34,864 nucleotides of DNA from CAYMJV01 sp964390545 (GTDB lineage Bacteria; Desulfobacterota; BSN033; UBA1163): positions 1 to 34,864 of the forward strand of contig CAYMJV010000028.1 in NCBI GenBank assembly GCA_964390545.1, read 5' to 3'. The notes under the pieces are model-generated. The model saw only the letters and a program-made list of their open reading frames with translations. It did not search any database and was not told where the DNA came from. The translations under genes were made by a program, and so were the position numbers. The first letter of the stretch is position 1. Every line of letters starts with the position of its first letter. This document shows, one piece after another, positions 24,882 to 32,163 of the stretch.

Positions 24882-24959
24882 ATTTCTTAACGTCAACCTT
24901 AGCCTTAACCTGAGGGGTTTGCATTATTTCTTAACCTCAGCCTCAACCTTAACCTAAGG
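24882..24959. repeat. Imperfect tandem repeat between the two radical SAM genes
   Basis: Two copies of an ATTTCTTAACSTCA...CCTTAACCT block lie head to tail (about 24882-24914 and 24925-24957). Each contains one or two CCTTAACCT-like words and ends in GAGG or AAGG. The second end, TAAGG, may act as the ribosome site of the next gene. Function unknown; slippage-type repeat growth is plausible. Confidence 0.55.
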
Positions 24960-24969
24960 TCTTTTGATT

Positions 24970-26316
24970 ATGCCCAAAGTACTTCTCATCAATGCTATCG
25001 ACAAATCTCTCCTGTTGGCTGAACAGCCACCCTTTGCCTTTCCGGTCCTCAATATCATCACGGTAGCTGCGCTCTTTCCGCCCGAATGGGAGATAGAGGT
25101 CATCGATGAAGCGATAGAGGCGGTCAACCTGGACGCGGATGCCAATCTCGTGGGTATCTCAACCTTAACCTTAGATGCAACCCATGCCTATGAACTCGCA
25201 GACCACTTTCGTCATAGAAAAATGCCTGTCCTCATGGGAGGCATGCATCCGACGGCCATGCCGGAGGAAGCGCTTCAGCATGCCGACGCAGTGGTCGTTG
25301 GCGAGGCAGAAGAGATTTTTGATCGCGTCCTGTCGGATTTCAAAGCAGACCGAATGAAGGGGACGTATCGGAGCGAAAAGCTTCCCGATCTTCATCGGTT
25401 GCCAAGGCCCCGTTATGATCTTCTCCGTACAAAGCACCGCAGCATCCTGCACTCGGTTCAAGCCACACGGGGCTGTCCCCACGATTGTGAATTCTGTTCA
25501 GTGACACCCTTCTTTGGGCACCAGTACCGCTTGAGACCGGTGAAGGAGGTGATCGCGGACCTTGAGACATCTTTCATGGAAGCACGCTCGCGAACCGTCT
25601 TCTTTGTAGACGATAACATAGGAGGAAGAGCCGAATATGCGAAAGAACTCTTTCGGGCCCTTATTCCTCTTAAGATAAAGTGGGGAAGCTTTGCCTCGGT
25701 GGCCATGACACGGGACCGGGAGTTGATGAGGCTCGCTTCTGAATCAGGATGCATCGCACTCTTCATTGGTTTTGAATCCCTCTCACAGGCCAATCTCGAT
25801 GCCTTGCATAAATCATGGGTTCGTGCCGATCATATGAGAGAGTATGTCAACCTATTTCATGATAATGGAATCATTGTGGAAGCGGCGTTCATCTTTGGCC
25901 ATGATGGAGATCATAAAGATATCTTCCGAAAAACCGTTGATTTCATCCAGGAGACCGGGATTCAGGTTCCGGTCTTTGGCCTCCTCACACCCTATCCGGC
26001 GACAAAGTTGAGGACCAGGCTTGAGAAGGAGGGGAGATTGCTGCCGGAGGCCAAAGATTGGCGGCTATACGATGGTTCCCATGTCCTGTTCAAACCCATT
26101 CACATGGCACCTGAGGAACTCGAGGAGGGCTTTCTTTGGGCAAGGAAATATTGTGCAGCACCGCGAACGATCTTTGGCCGAATGTTCCGTGCACCGAAAG
26201 CCCACTGGCTGACCGCGCTTGGCCTGAACTTTTCAATGAGGGCAGGGAGGATGCGGCAGATTAAAGAACGCTGGCCCCGCTCCAAGGGAAGACTCGTTAG
26301 ACCTGGGACCTGGTAG
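24970..26316 (+). CDS. B12-binding radical SAM protein (second of a tandem pair)
   Basis: A 448-residue paralog of the preceding gene. It shares the N-terminal Rossmann-like domain (VLMGGMHPTAMPEEALQHAD, VVVGEAEEIF) and the radical SAM motif CPHDCEFC in ATRGCPHDCEFCS near residue 167. LFIGFESLSQANL and AAFIFGHDGD match the parallel segments of the first protein. ATG 24970 is preferred to TTG 24964 because TAAGG lies about ten bases before it. Its closeness to the first gene on the same strand suggests they act in one pathway, perhaps in sequence. The product is not known. Confidence 0.88.
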   Translation: MPKVLLINAIDKSLLLAEQPPFAFPVLNIITVAALFPPEWEIEVIDEAIEAVNLDADANLVGISTLTLDATHAYELADHFRHRKMPVLMGGMHPTAMPEEALQHADAVVVGEAEEIFDRVLSDFKADRMKGTYRSEKLPDLHRLPRPRYDLLRTKHRSILHSVQATRGCPHDCEFCSVTPFFGHQYRLRPVKEVIADLETSFMEARSRTVFFVDDNIGGRAEYAKELFRALIPLKIKWGSFASVAMTRDRELMRLASESGCIALFIGFESLSQANLDALHKSWVRADHMREYVNLFHDNGIIVEAAFIFGHDGDHKDIFRKTVDFIQETGIQVPVFGLLTPYPATKLRTRLEKEGRLLPEAKDWRLYDGSHVLFKPIHMAPEELEEGFLWARKYCAAPRTIFGRMFRAPKAHWLTALGLNFSMRAGRMRQIKERWPRSKGRLVRPGTW

Positions 26317-26357
26317 AACTTCCATTGTTCTTAAGCATGGATGACCCTAACAACAAC

Positions 26358-26480
26358 TAATACAAACGTATTAAATGAGATGCTGAAACCAGTTCAGCAT
26401 GGCAAAAATAGTGTGTCATTCCGAACTTGTTTCGGAATCTCGGATTTGGCAATGACAATAAATCAATTGCGTTTGTATTA
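26358..26480. mobile_element. Short MITE-like element with TAATACAAACG ends
   Basis: A 123-base element in the 346-base gap after the radical SAM pair. Its ends, TAATACAAACG (26358) and CGTTTGTATTA (to 26480), are exact inverted repeats and nearly the same as the outer ends of the element at 16013-16337. Inside are stems ATGCTGAA/TTCAGCAT and TTCCGAA/TTCGGAA, the latter inside a TGTCATT/AATGACA pair. No coding capacity. The ends fit insertion at a TA dinucleotide. The rest of the gap (26481-26662) shows no gene; it contains a GGTATGTGTCCCTAATTTTT stretch of the kind found at old insertion sites. Confidence 0.75.
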
Positions 26481-26662
26481 ATATGAGCTATGTCCTGTTC
26501 TATGAGGCGGGGGAGGGAGAGGTTGGTCCGCGGATGATCTTTCAAGAAAAAGAGATTCAAAGAACCAGTAAGAGAATTTCGTATTTTTTCTTTATTTCGT
26601 GCTCCAGGTTATCAGGACATTTGAATAAATGGTATGTGTCCCTAATTTTTAGTGAATAAAGG

Positions 26663-26914
26663 TCAGTCGCCCGCGGTTTTTGCGCGCCGGCCAGAGCGTT
26701 TTGTTAAGCCAATCGTTTCTTGTGCGATGTTTATGAGGGATCGGAGGGCCTTATTCACAGCCTCTTCTGTTGGAAATGCTTTTGCCACATCCGGGCTCAA
26801 GAGAACAAGATTCGTTCCCTTTCTAAACTCATCATAATACTTTCCCCGGACACCGATGCCTAAATCTTCTCGCCGGTACTCTTTCCGCATATCCTCTTTC
26901 TTAGCCGTTTTCAT
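26663..26914 (-). CDS. Probable antitoxin partner of the BrnT-like toxin
   Basis: An 83-residue basic, hydrophilic protein that I do not recognise as a named family. It holds a GIGVRGKYYDEFRKGTNLVL segment and a C-terminal EEAVNKALRSLINIAQE helix. ATG 26914 is chosen because AAAGGAC precedes it by six bases; it overlaps the end of the BrnT-like gene by 14 bases. BrnT toxins are usually followed by a small overlapping antitoxin gene (BrnA), and the position fits that role. The sequence does not look like classic BrnA. Confidence 0.6.
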   Translation of the reverse strand: MKTAKKEDMRKEYRREDLGIGVRGKYYDEFRKGTNLVLLSPDVAKAFPTEEAVNKALRSLINIAQETIGLTKRSGRRAKTAGD

Positions 26915-27173
26915 ATATTGTCCTTTCATGTCGTGTTGCTTGCCTCGCACTGATTATTCTTGTTTTTCCATGCCGTTCGGTGTGAGCGACTACCAGCAGA
27001 CGCTTCATCATAGAAAGTCCAAAAGTAATGAATCTATGCTCTCCGATCGAATGATCAGGGTCGGAAAATGTTATCGCAAGTGGATCGCCAAACACCGTAG
27101 CCGCTTCATGAAACGAGACACCATGCTTTTTGCGATTGGCAACCGACTTTTCCTCGTCCCATTGGAATTCCAT
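26901..27173 (-). CDS. brnT: BrnT-family (DUF497) toxin
   Basis: A 90-residue protein with clear BrnT/DUF497 motifs: FQWDEEKSVANRKKHGVSFH at the N-terminus, EAATVFGDPLA, then SDPDHSIGEHRFITFGLS, LLVVAHTER and RIISARQAT. BrnT is a RelE-fold ribonuclease toxin of type II toxin-antitoxin pairs. The full expected length is present and no key segment is missing. No good ribosome site is seen before the ATG. Its partner would be the overlapping gene at 26663-26914. It sits where the toxin of the neighbouring addiction module should be. Confidence 0.85.
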   Translation of the reverse strand: MEFQWDEEKSVANRKKHGVSFHEAATVFGDPLAITFSDPDHSIGEHRFITFGLSMMKRLLVVAHTERHGKTRIISARQATRHERTIYENG

Positions 27174-27206
27174 CTATGTTATGTTACCATCTTTTCAAAG
27201 TCGCTT

Positions 27207-27296
27207 TCAACGGAAATCAGCGGTGGGTATCAAACATCCGCTAGTGATTTGTCCTGCTAAAGTCTTTCCGGCATCCGGATGGAAGTAGAATTTCAT
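27207..27296 (-). pseudogene. Truncated RelE/ParE-type toxin remnant
   Basis: A reading frame of 29 codons opens with MKFYFHPDA, the start typical of RelE/ParE toxins paired with TIGR02574 antitoxins, and overlaps the antitoxin stop by an ATGA. After the ninth codon it departs from the family and stops at 27207-27209, whereas real toxins have about 95-100 residues. The toxin body is missing; the BrnT module begins 33 bases further on. Confidence 0.6.
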
Positions 27297-27526
27297 CGCC
27301 GATACTTCTTGCGGATACTAGAGAAAACCTTCTTTCCAGGAACAAGTTTTATTTCGCGTTTGTCAATTTGGGCAATGCGTTGTTCAGCTTCTTCGGCCCA
27401 TAGTCTGTCGATTTCCGGCTGCGTGGGAAGGTTGAGACTGGTTAACAACTTCTCCACAAGAGTCATTCTGGCTTCGGCTGGCAGCGATAGTGCCTCATCG
27501 AACACTTTTTTGGCAACTGCAGGCAT
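27293..27526 (-). CDS. Addiction-module antitoxin (TIGR02574-like), orphaned
   Basis: A 77-residue protein with the pattern of the TIGR02574 addiction-module component: an N-terminal FDEALSLPAEARMTLVEKLL helix, then LNLPTQPEIDRLWAEEAEQR and a basic tail. These proteins act as antitoxins to RelE/ParE toxins encoded just downstream. Here only the first codons of such a toxin remain (27207-27296), so the antitoxin seems left behind. The 376 bases upstream (27527-27902) contain only a doubtful small reading frame. Confidence 0.75.
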   Translation of the reverse strand: MPAVAKKVFDEALSLPAEARMTLVEKLLTSLNLPTQPEIDRLWAEEAEQRIAQIDKREIKLVPGKKVFSSIRKKYRR

Positions 27527-27766
27527 ATTTGTTTCCTCGATTTATATAGATTCAAGCACATTTTTTCATAACAATCAATTCTTTGTCAGAAGAGAACGAT
27601 TTGCATAACCTGCGCGCCCAACCGCCTATGTCAAAGTTGTGCCCCACCTATTCCGCGTCAGATTGATACGGTCTTGCACCCGATCAGAAATCAAGTTGGA
27701 ACGACTGACAGCTGGCAAAAGTGCCTTTGTCCTTTAAAACGAAAAACAGTTTTGTTTCGTCTCGGA

Positions 27767-27868
27767 TTACTTTTCCTTCTTGATATCGGGGGCCTTATGA
27801 CGGTTAGGCGTTTTCTCTTTCGTTTGTAATTCAATAACCAAGTCTGCGTCCACCAACTCTGTTGCCAT
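27767..27868 (-). CDS. Doubtful 33-residue reading frame
   Basis: ATG 27868 opens a 33-codon frame rich in Glu, Lys and Asp (MATELVDADLVIELQTKE at the start). The frame is open further upstream through FEVKAKLYTLQ into the end of the HNH gene, in another frame. The composition is protein-like, but no ribosome site and no family are recognised. It may be a remnant of a longer gene. Confidence 0.2.
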   Translation of the reverse strand: MATELVDADLVIELQTKEKTPNRHKAPDIKKEK

Positions 27869-27902
27869 CTGTAAAGTGTATAGTTTAGCTTTGACCTCAA
27901 AC

Positions 27903-28901
27903 CTATTGAGAAATGCGTCGGTACCTATTCGCCTTTCGAATCATAATAATATCAGGCCATTGCCGTTTATCCGGCGGCAAATAGATTCGCTTGCTCAGAT
28001 AGTGCTTAAAATCCTCAATCCCTCCACCGAGGTTTAGCGTCAAGAGTTGAAGTTGTCGCTCATTATTGATTTTCATTAGGTAGTCTTCATCAAGGTAAAT
28101 CAACCCACCATCAAAGGCTCGATGGTACGTAGGTGACAAGGCTATGCCGTTACGAACGTCGTCAGTGGTCTCTTCGGCCTGAACCGGTAGGATGTGGGCT
28201 GCATCAACAAGACGCAGCTGCATTCGTGTAACAGAGCATCTGTTGTTATAGGCGTAGAGCACTTGCTGACGGAAGGAGGCCGATCGAGCCCATCGGGTCA
28301 GAGTGGATAAGATTTTCTGACGTCTGGGGGTGAGTCTGGCGATCTCTCCCTCTAAAATCTTCTCAGATGCCGATGCTTTGGACAGTAGGTTATACATAGC
28401 AGCGTTCTTGCCTAGGCGGTGAAGTTCTTCAGCATTGGCCATGTAGTTCAACATGTGGTCGGGTCGAATTGCGACTGCTATTTCTTGGTTGGTCTTTCTA
28501 TCGAATGCAAGACCATCCTCCAAAGCTTTGTGGATGCATTTAATATCAATTTGGACGGACGGAGAACCAGTGGTGAACGTGCAATGACGAGTCAAATCAA
28601 AGCCTGCGAACATTTTCAAGTTGGGTTCATATCCAAGCAGTAGTGTATAGCCTTTGGGATTGAGAGGAAGAGGCGAGGAAACGGTGGTCATTTGGATTCG
28701 GTATTCATCGGGTAAACTTGGCCTGCCGCCGTGGGTGAGTGTCCAGGCATAGATCCAAACTTCGATTCCTCCTGTTTGGGTCTCTACGATGAATCTTCGG
28801 GGATGTTGTCGAAGTGATGATACGAGGATACCTGAGGCTCCTGAATCCTGAAAGGCGTCAAGAATAGCATTCACAAGCGTGGGTGCATCGATTGCAGGCA
28901 T
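27903..28901 (-). CDS. HNH endonuclease, likely restriction enzyme
   Basis: A 332-residue protein with a C-terminal HNH domain: CSVTRMQL (about residue 224), VDAAHILP, then NGIALSPTYHRAFDGGLIYL. This is the HNH_2-type fold found in restriction enzymes. The N-terminal 200 residues have no motif I can name and probably recognise DNA or form dimers. It starts 3 bases after the stop of a DNA methyltransferase gene on the same strand, the usual layout of a type II restriction-modification pair. No recognition site can be deduced. Confidence 0.82.
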   Translation of the reverse strand: MPAIDAPTLVNAILDAFQDSGASGILVSSLRQHPRRFIVETQTGGIEVWIYAWTLTHGGRPSLPDEYRIQMTTVSSPLPLNPKGYTLLLGYEPNLKMFAGFDLTRHCTFTTGSPSVQIDIKCIHKALEDGLAFDRKTNQEIAVAIRPDHMLNYMANAEELHRLGKNAAMYNLLSKASASEKILEGEIARLTPRRQKILSTLTRWARSASFRQQVLYAYNNRCSVTRMQLRLVDAAHILPVQAEETTDDVRNGIALSPTYHRAFDGGLIYLDEDYLMKINNERQLQLLTLNLGGGIEDFKHYLSKRIYLPPDKRQWPDIIMIRKANRYRRISQ

Positions 28902-28904
28902 GGA

Positions 28905-30080
28905 TTAAGTCCTCTCTCCTTTCCTAGAATTCACGGATGCTTTAGTTTTTCTTTTAATCTTCTGTTTCGATTTCGTTGCATAGGGGGTTCGTTTCTCACA
29001 GACAGATGTCGGTTTGCTTTTGGTGGGCGAATGTGCGTATTCGGTCTTAGACCTGAGATCTCGGCTCAGCCCTCCACCTTCTGATAATGGATCATCTTCC
29101 AAACGGCTCCACATAGCAGAAGGATGGTAGATCTTGTAGAAAACCTCTTTTGCATGTTTGTTCTGTGGCAGATTGGGGAAAAGCGGCGTTTCCCTGTTTT
29201 CGAAACGACCAAGAGCACCGGCGAGATATTCTTGCACGTTGTCGCAGCAGATCCATCTTCGCTTCAATCGTTCAGCGACCTCCCCCGTTACACAACTTCC
29301 AGCAAAGGGATCGAAAACTAGCTCTTCGGGATCAGTCAGCATACGAATAAAGAACTCTGGTACATCACTAGGAAACCGGGCAGGGTGTTGCGGTAAGCCC
29401 TTTTCCTTGCAGTAACGGAGGTAATACGAGTTACTTTCTGTGTTCGGGATTGCCAGGAGATTGGGGGGGATAGATGCCATATTATTGATATTAAACTTGG
29501 TGCTAATGTCATGTCCGCTGGGGCGCTTTTTCGCTTTGTATCCGTTGTTGAGTAAGCTCTTCATCGAGTCGCTGTATGGAGCAAGCACGCGGCGATTGCT
29601 GGCCTTGGGCCATGGAGTCTTGGAGAGCCACCAGATGCAGTTGACTGCGTCCTTAACGCGTACCCTGCGAACAGTGACCCACTCAGCAGGAGTCGGGAGT
29701 TTCGATGGATTCCACCAGAAAATTTCCTGCGCAAGGTGAAAGCCTAAGTCCTTGCACAGCATGATGAGCAGTTCAAAGTGATAGAGACTGCGGGTGGGTT
29801 GTCCGCGGTTCCAGGCACCGCCGATGTCTATAACGAGGGAACCATAAGGCTTTAGGATGCGGTGAAATTCAAGACCGAAAGGATGAAACCAGGTCAAGTA
29901 GTTCTCGGCATCGACATTACCATAGGTTTTCTTACGGACCAACCCGAATGGAGGGCTGGTCATAATCAGATTGACAGAGGAGTCGTTCATCTCAGCACGC
30001 ATGAACTCCAATGAGTCCACGCAGTACATCCGACCAAGCTTAGTCTCATAGAAGGGCTTACTTTTTGAATGTCTTTCCAT
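28905..30080 (-). CDS. DNA methyltransferase of a type II restriction-modification pair
   Basis: A 391-residue amino-methyltransferase. The catalytic motif TSPPF lies near residue 38 and the SAM-binding motif DPFAGSCVTGEVA near residue 257; this IV-before-I order is the beta class. SPPF-type motifs favour N4-cytosine methylation, though N6-adenine is possible. The middle (about 140-220) should be the target-recognition part. The last 50 residues are very rich in Lys, Ser, Thr and Arg, a basic tail unusual for the family. ATG 30080 has AAGGA seven bases upstream and is preferred over 30098. It would protect host DNA from the HNH enzyme encoded next. Confidence 0.87.
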   Translation of the reverse strand: MERHSKSKPFYETKLGRMYCVDSLEFMRAEMNDSSVNLIMTSPPFGLVRKKTYGNVDAENYLTWFHPFGLEFHRILKPYGSLVIDIGGAWNRGQPTRSLYHFELLIMLCKDLGFHLAQEIFWWNPSKLPTPAEWVTVRRVRVKDAVNCIWWLSKTPWPKASNRRVLAPYSDSMKSLLNNGYKAKKRPSGHDISTKFNINNMASIPPNLLAIPNTESNSYYLRYCKEKGLPQHPARFPSDVPEFFIRMLTDPEELVFDPFAGSCVTGEVAERLKRRWICCDNVQEYLAGALGRFENRETPLFPNLPQNKHAKEVFYKIYHPSAMWSRLEDDPLSEGGGLSRDLRSKTEYAHSPTKSKPTSVCEKRTPYATKSKQKIKRKTKASVNSRKGERT

Positions 30081-30248
30081 TCCAATATCCTTCCACATTC
30101 AGTGGCTAGAAACAAGATAATGCATCCTAGCTTACTTCTCAACCTCCGTTAACAACATAATTTTTCACAGCCTTATGGCCAACGGTAAGGCCCACCGAGA
30201 CCTGGAATTATTGGCAATCCGGCGGACCCGATTGTCCGGCAGACTCCG

Positions 30249-30569
30249 TCAGGATGATGCTCCACCCTTGGTATCGCTAATTCTCTTGAAGATCTCAAGT
30301 AGGTTTCTGGACATAATATCCGCAACATCGATATTGCACATTTCTTGGATTTTCTTATATACATCGGGAAGTTGTATTTCATCAAGGCCGATGAGGTCAT
30401 GGAGGCTAGACTCATCACTGATCAAATATTTCCCTGGCTCAAGACTAAAGATCTTGTTCATGAAGTCCTCAGAAATTGCACCTAACTTGTTGATCCCAGT
30501 TGCAAGAGCAAATTCGATCTTCTTGCCTTTTAATGCTCCTCTGAAGATGATTCGCAAATGATTTTTCAT
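30249..30569 (-). CDS. Hypothetical protein, 106 residues
   Basis: A 106-residue protein of unknown family. It begins MKNHLRIIFRGALKGKKIEFA and holds a GKYLISDESSLHDLIGLDEI region and a helical C-terminal half. No membrane segment, cysteine cluster or known catalytic motif is visible. The ribosome site is weak. It lies upstream of the restriction-modification pair on the same strand, separated by 168 bases in which nothing was recognised, so it may be part of the same accessory island. Function unknown. Confidence 0.5.
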   Translation of the reverse strand: MKNHLRIIFRGALKGKKIEFALATGINKLGAISEDFMNKIFSLEPGKYLISDESSLHDLIGLDEIQLPDVYKKIQEMCNIDVADIMSRNLLEIFKRISDTKGGASS

Positions 30570-30755
30570 TTTTGTCAGTTAACATTATTTCTTACGCTGA
30601 TGCGATGTTTCTCCTAAAAACCGAACCCTTCAACCCTTTAAGAGGCCCTTTTCCAGTCCTCAGAGTTAATGCAATTATTTATGAAATATGGTTGTAACAT
30701 ACACCTTTTGGGGATTTTTTGGAAGTAAAAGTGTGAGGAAGGAAAATATAAGAGC

Positions 30756-30844
30756 TAATATAAATGCATTAAATCTTAATGCAGTCAACGGAATCTCCCC
30801 TCACCCCATCCCTCTCCCCAGCGGGGAGAGGGGAGGGTGAGGGG
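30756..30844. repeat. TAATATAAATGCA end plus long palindrome
   Basis: TAATATAAATGCA (30756-30768) resembles the outer end of the elements at 16013 and 26358. It is followed at 30797-30844 by a palindrome: CCCCTCACC ... CCCTCTCCCC, loop AGC, GGGGAGAGGG ... GGTGAGGGG. The same CCCCATCCCTCTCCCCAGC arm bounds the element at 16055. It therefore looks like a copy without the internal core. The rest of the 315-base gap (30570-30884) shows no gene. Confidence 0.7.
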
Positions 30845-30884
30845 GCGTTTGGTTAGCTTGGGCAATGATCAGAGGATAGGATCT

Positions 30885-31556
30885 ATGGGTATTGTCTGGT
30901 CTGGGAGGAGGGTGGAGGGGATCGTTTTTGATGTAGATGGGACCCTTACGGATTCTATCGAGGCTTATTACGAGGGGTTTCGTGAGGTCATGGCTAAAGT
31001 TGGCATTCAAATAAAAAGAGAAGATATATTGGAGCCGATGGCCACGGGTTCCCTGATATGGGATCGTGTAATCCCAGCAAGCATCGCCGACCGGGATGAA
31101 AAGATTCGGCAATGCATGGAATTGATTCCTCAGATCTACCGGGAAGTATTCAAAAGCGTCCAGCCATTCCCCGGATTGGAGTCGGTATTGATGAGATTGG
31201 AAGAGAGGGGAGTTTGCCTTGGGGCGCTGACTGCCTCTCGGACCATCGCTGTCCAGCCCCTTCATGATCATTCCCTCATTCGTTACTTTAGGGTGATCAT
31301 GACTCGTGAGGAAGGATTTCCGAACAAACCTGCGCCTGATGGCATCTTGGAGTGCTTAAAGCGGATGGAGATTCTCCCGAACCAGGCCATCACCATCGGA
31401 GATACTCCTTTAGACATCCGTGCGGGCAAGGCGGGTGGGACCCTGACTGTTGGGGTTCTGAGCGGAATTGGAAGCCGTGCACAACTTCAGGCAGAAGAAC
31501 CCACGGCTATCATAGACAGGGTCTCCGATTTGTTGTCTTTGTTTGATCCTGAGTGA
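30885..31556 (+). CDS. HAD-superfamily phosphatase
   Basis: A 223-residue HAD hydrolase of the phosphoglycolate-phosphatase/beta-phosphoglucomutase type. Motif I is FDVDGTLTDS (D16 nucleophile, D18), motif II lies in ALTASR, motif III is the lysine in NKPAPDG, and motif IV is GDTPLDIRAGKAGG. A helical cap lies between motifs I and II. The substrate is not readable; related enzymes act on small sugar phosphates. ATG 30885 has AGGATAGGA upstream; an in-frame start at 30837 would begin inside the repeat palindrome and is rejected. It stands alone on its strand. Confidence 0.85.
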   Translation: MGIVWSGRRVEGIVFDVDGTLTDSIEAYYEGFREVMAKVGIQIKREDILEPMATGSLIWDRVIPASIADRDEKIRQCMELIPQIYREVFKSVQPFPGLESVLMRLEERGVCLGALTASRTIAVQPLHDHSLIRYFRVIMTREEGFPNKPAPDGILECLKRMEILPNQAITIGDTPLDIRAGKAGGTLTVGVLSGIGSRAQLQAEEPTAIIDRVSDLLSLFDPE

Positions 31557-31777
31557 ACTCGCGAAATCGGCACGAATCATCTCGTTCGGTGAACGGAAGT
31601 TGAATGCTCTTTTGTTATTCCAGGCCCGCGATAATTTGGAACCCTTTAAGTAAATAGTAATATCACAATTCAAGACCTTTCCCCCAAACCCTAGCCCCAA
31701 AACTCTAACCGATTGTGTAACCTTTTGTTCGTCAATTCCGTCTAATAAGTAAGATTTCAAATAAAGGAGGAAAAGCC

Positions 31778-32038
31778 ATGGAAGAGAGAACGAAGATTCT
31801 CATTTGTATTGGGGCAGCCACAGCAGCCAATTGCATTCCCTGTTTCGAGCACTTTTTTGGAAAGGCCCAAGAGGCCGGACTGTCGGATGAAGAAATTCAG
31901 GAGGCGGTAGATCTCTCCAGCCAGGTTAAAAAAGGTGCCCATATGGCCCTGAGGAACAGCATCTCAAAATTCATGAATCGAGAGAAGAAGTATTCGATGC
32001 CCTGTGAAAAATCAACGGATAGGTCATGCTGCGGGTGA
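31778..32038 (+). CDS. AhpD-like carboxymuconolactone decarboxylase-family protein
   Basis: An 86-residue single-domain protein of the CMD/AhpD family. The redox motif CIPC (C19, C22) is followed by H25, and GLSDEEIQEAVDLSSQVKKGA matches the second helix of the family. Members act as small thiol peroxidase-type or disulfide redox proteins. The C-terminus adds a cysteine-rich tail (MPCEKSTDRSCCG), uncommon in short AhpD-like proteins and possibly a metal or thiol site. A strong AAAGGAGG precedes the ATG. Partners are unknown. Confidence 0.8.
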   Translation: MEERTKILICIGAATAANCIPCFEHFFGKAQEAGLSDEEIQEAVDLSSQVKKGAHMALRNSISKFMNREKKYSMPCEKSTDRSCCG

Positions 32039-32163
32039 TGCTGAAAGGATTGATCGATTTTGAAGAATAATTGACCGGACACATGATTTGTGGTAAAGAG
32101 ATTTCATTCGATTGAATAGGCAGGAAAGATTTCAAGAATTCCATCAAACGGGGGAATGGAAAT

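Noticed and set aside
24891..24959. Telomere-like or CRISPR-like repeat from CCTTAACCT words
   Set aside because: Only two imperfect units are present, inside an ordinary gap between genes.
26640..26650. Insertion sequence remnant near 26640
   Set aside because: Only a short GTGTCCCTAATTTTT stretch is seen, with no transposase or paired ends.
30837..30884. Upstream start for the HAD phosphatase
   Set aside because: The first codons fall inside a repeat palindrome and have no ribosome site.
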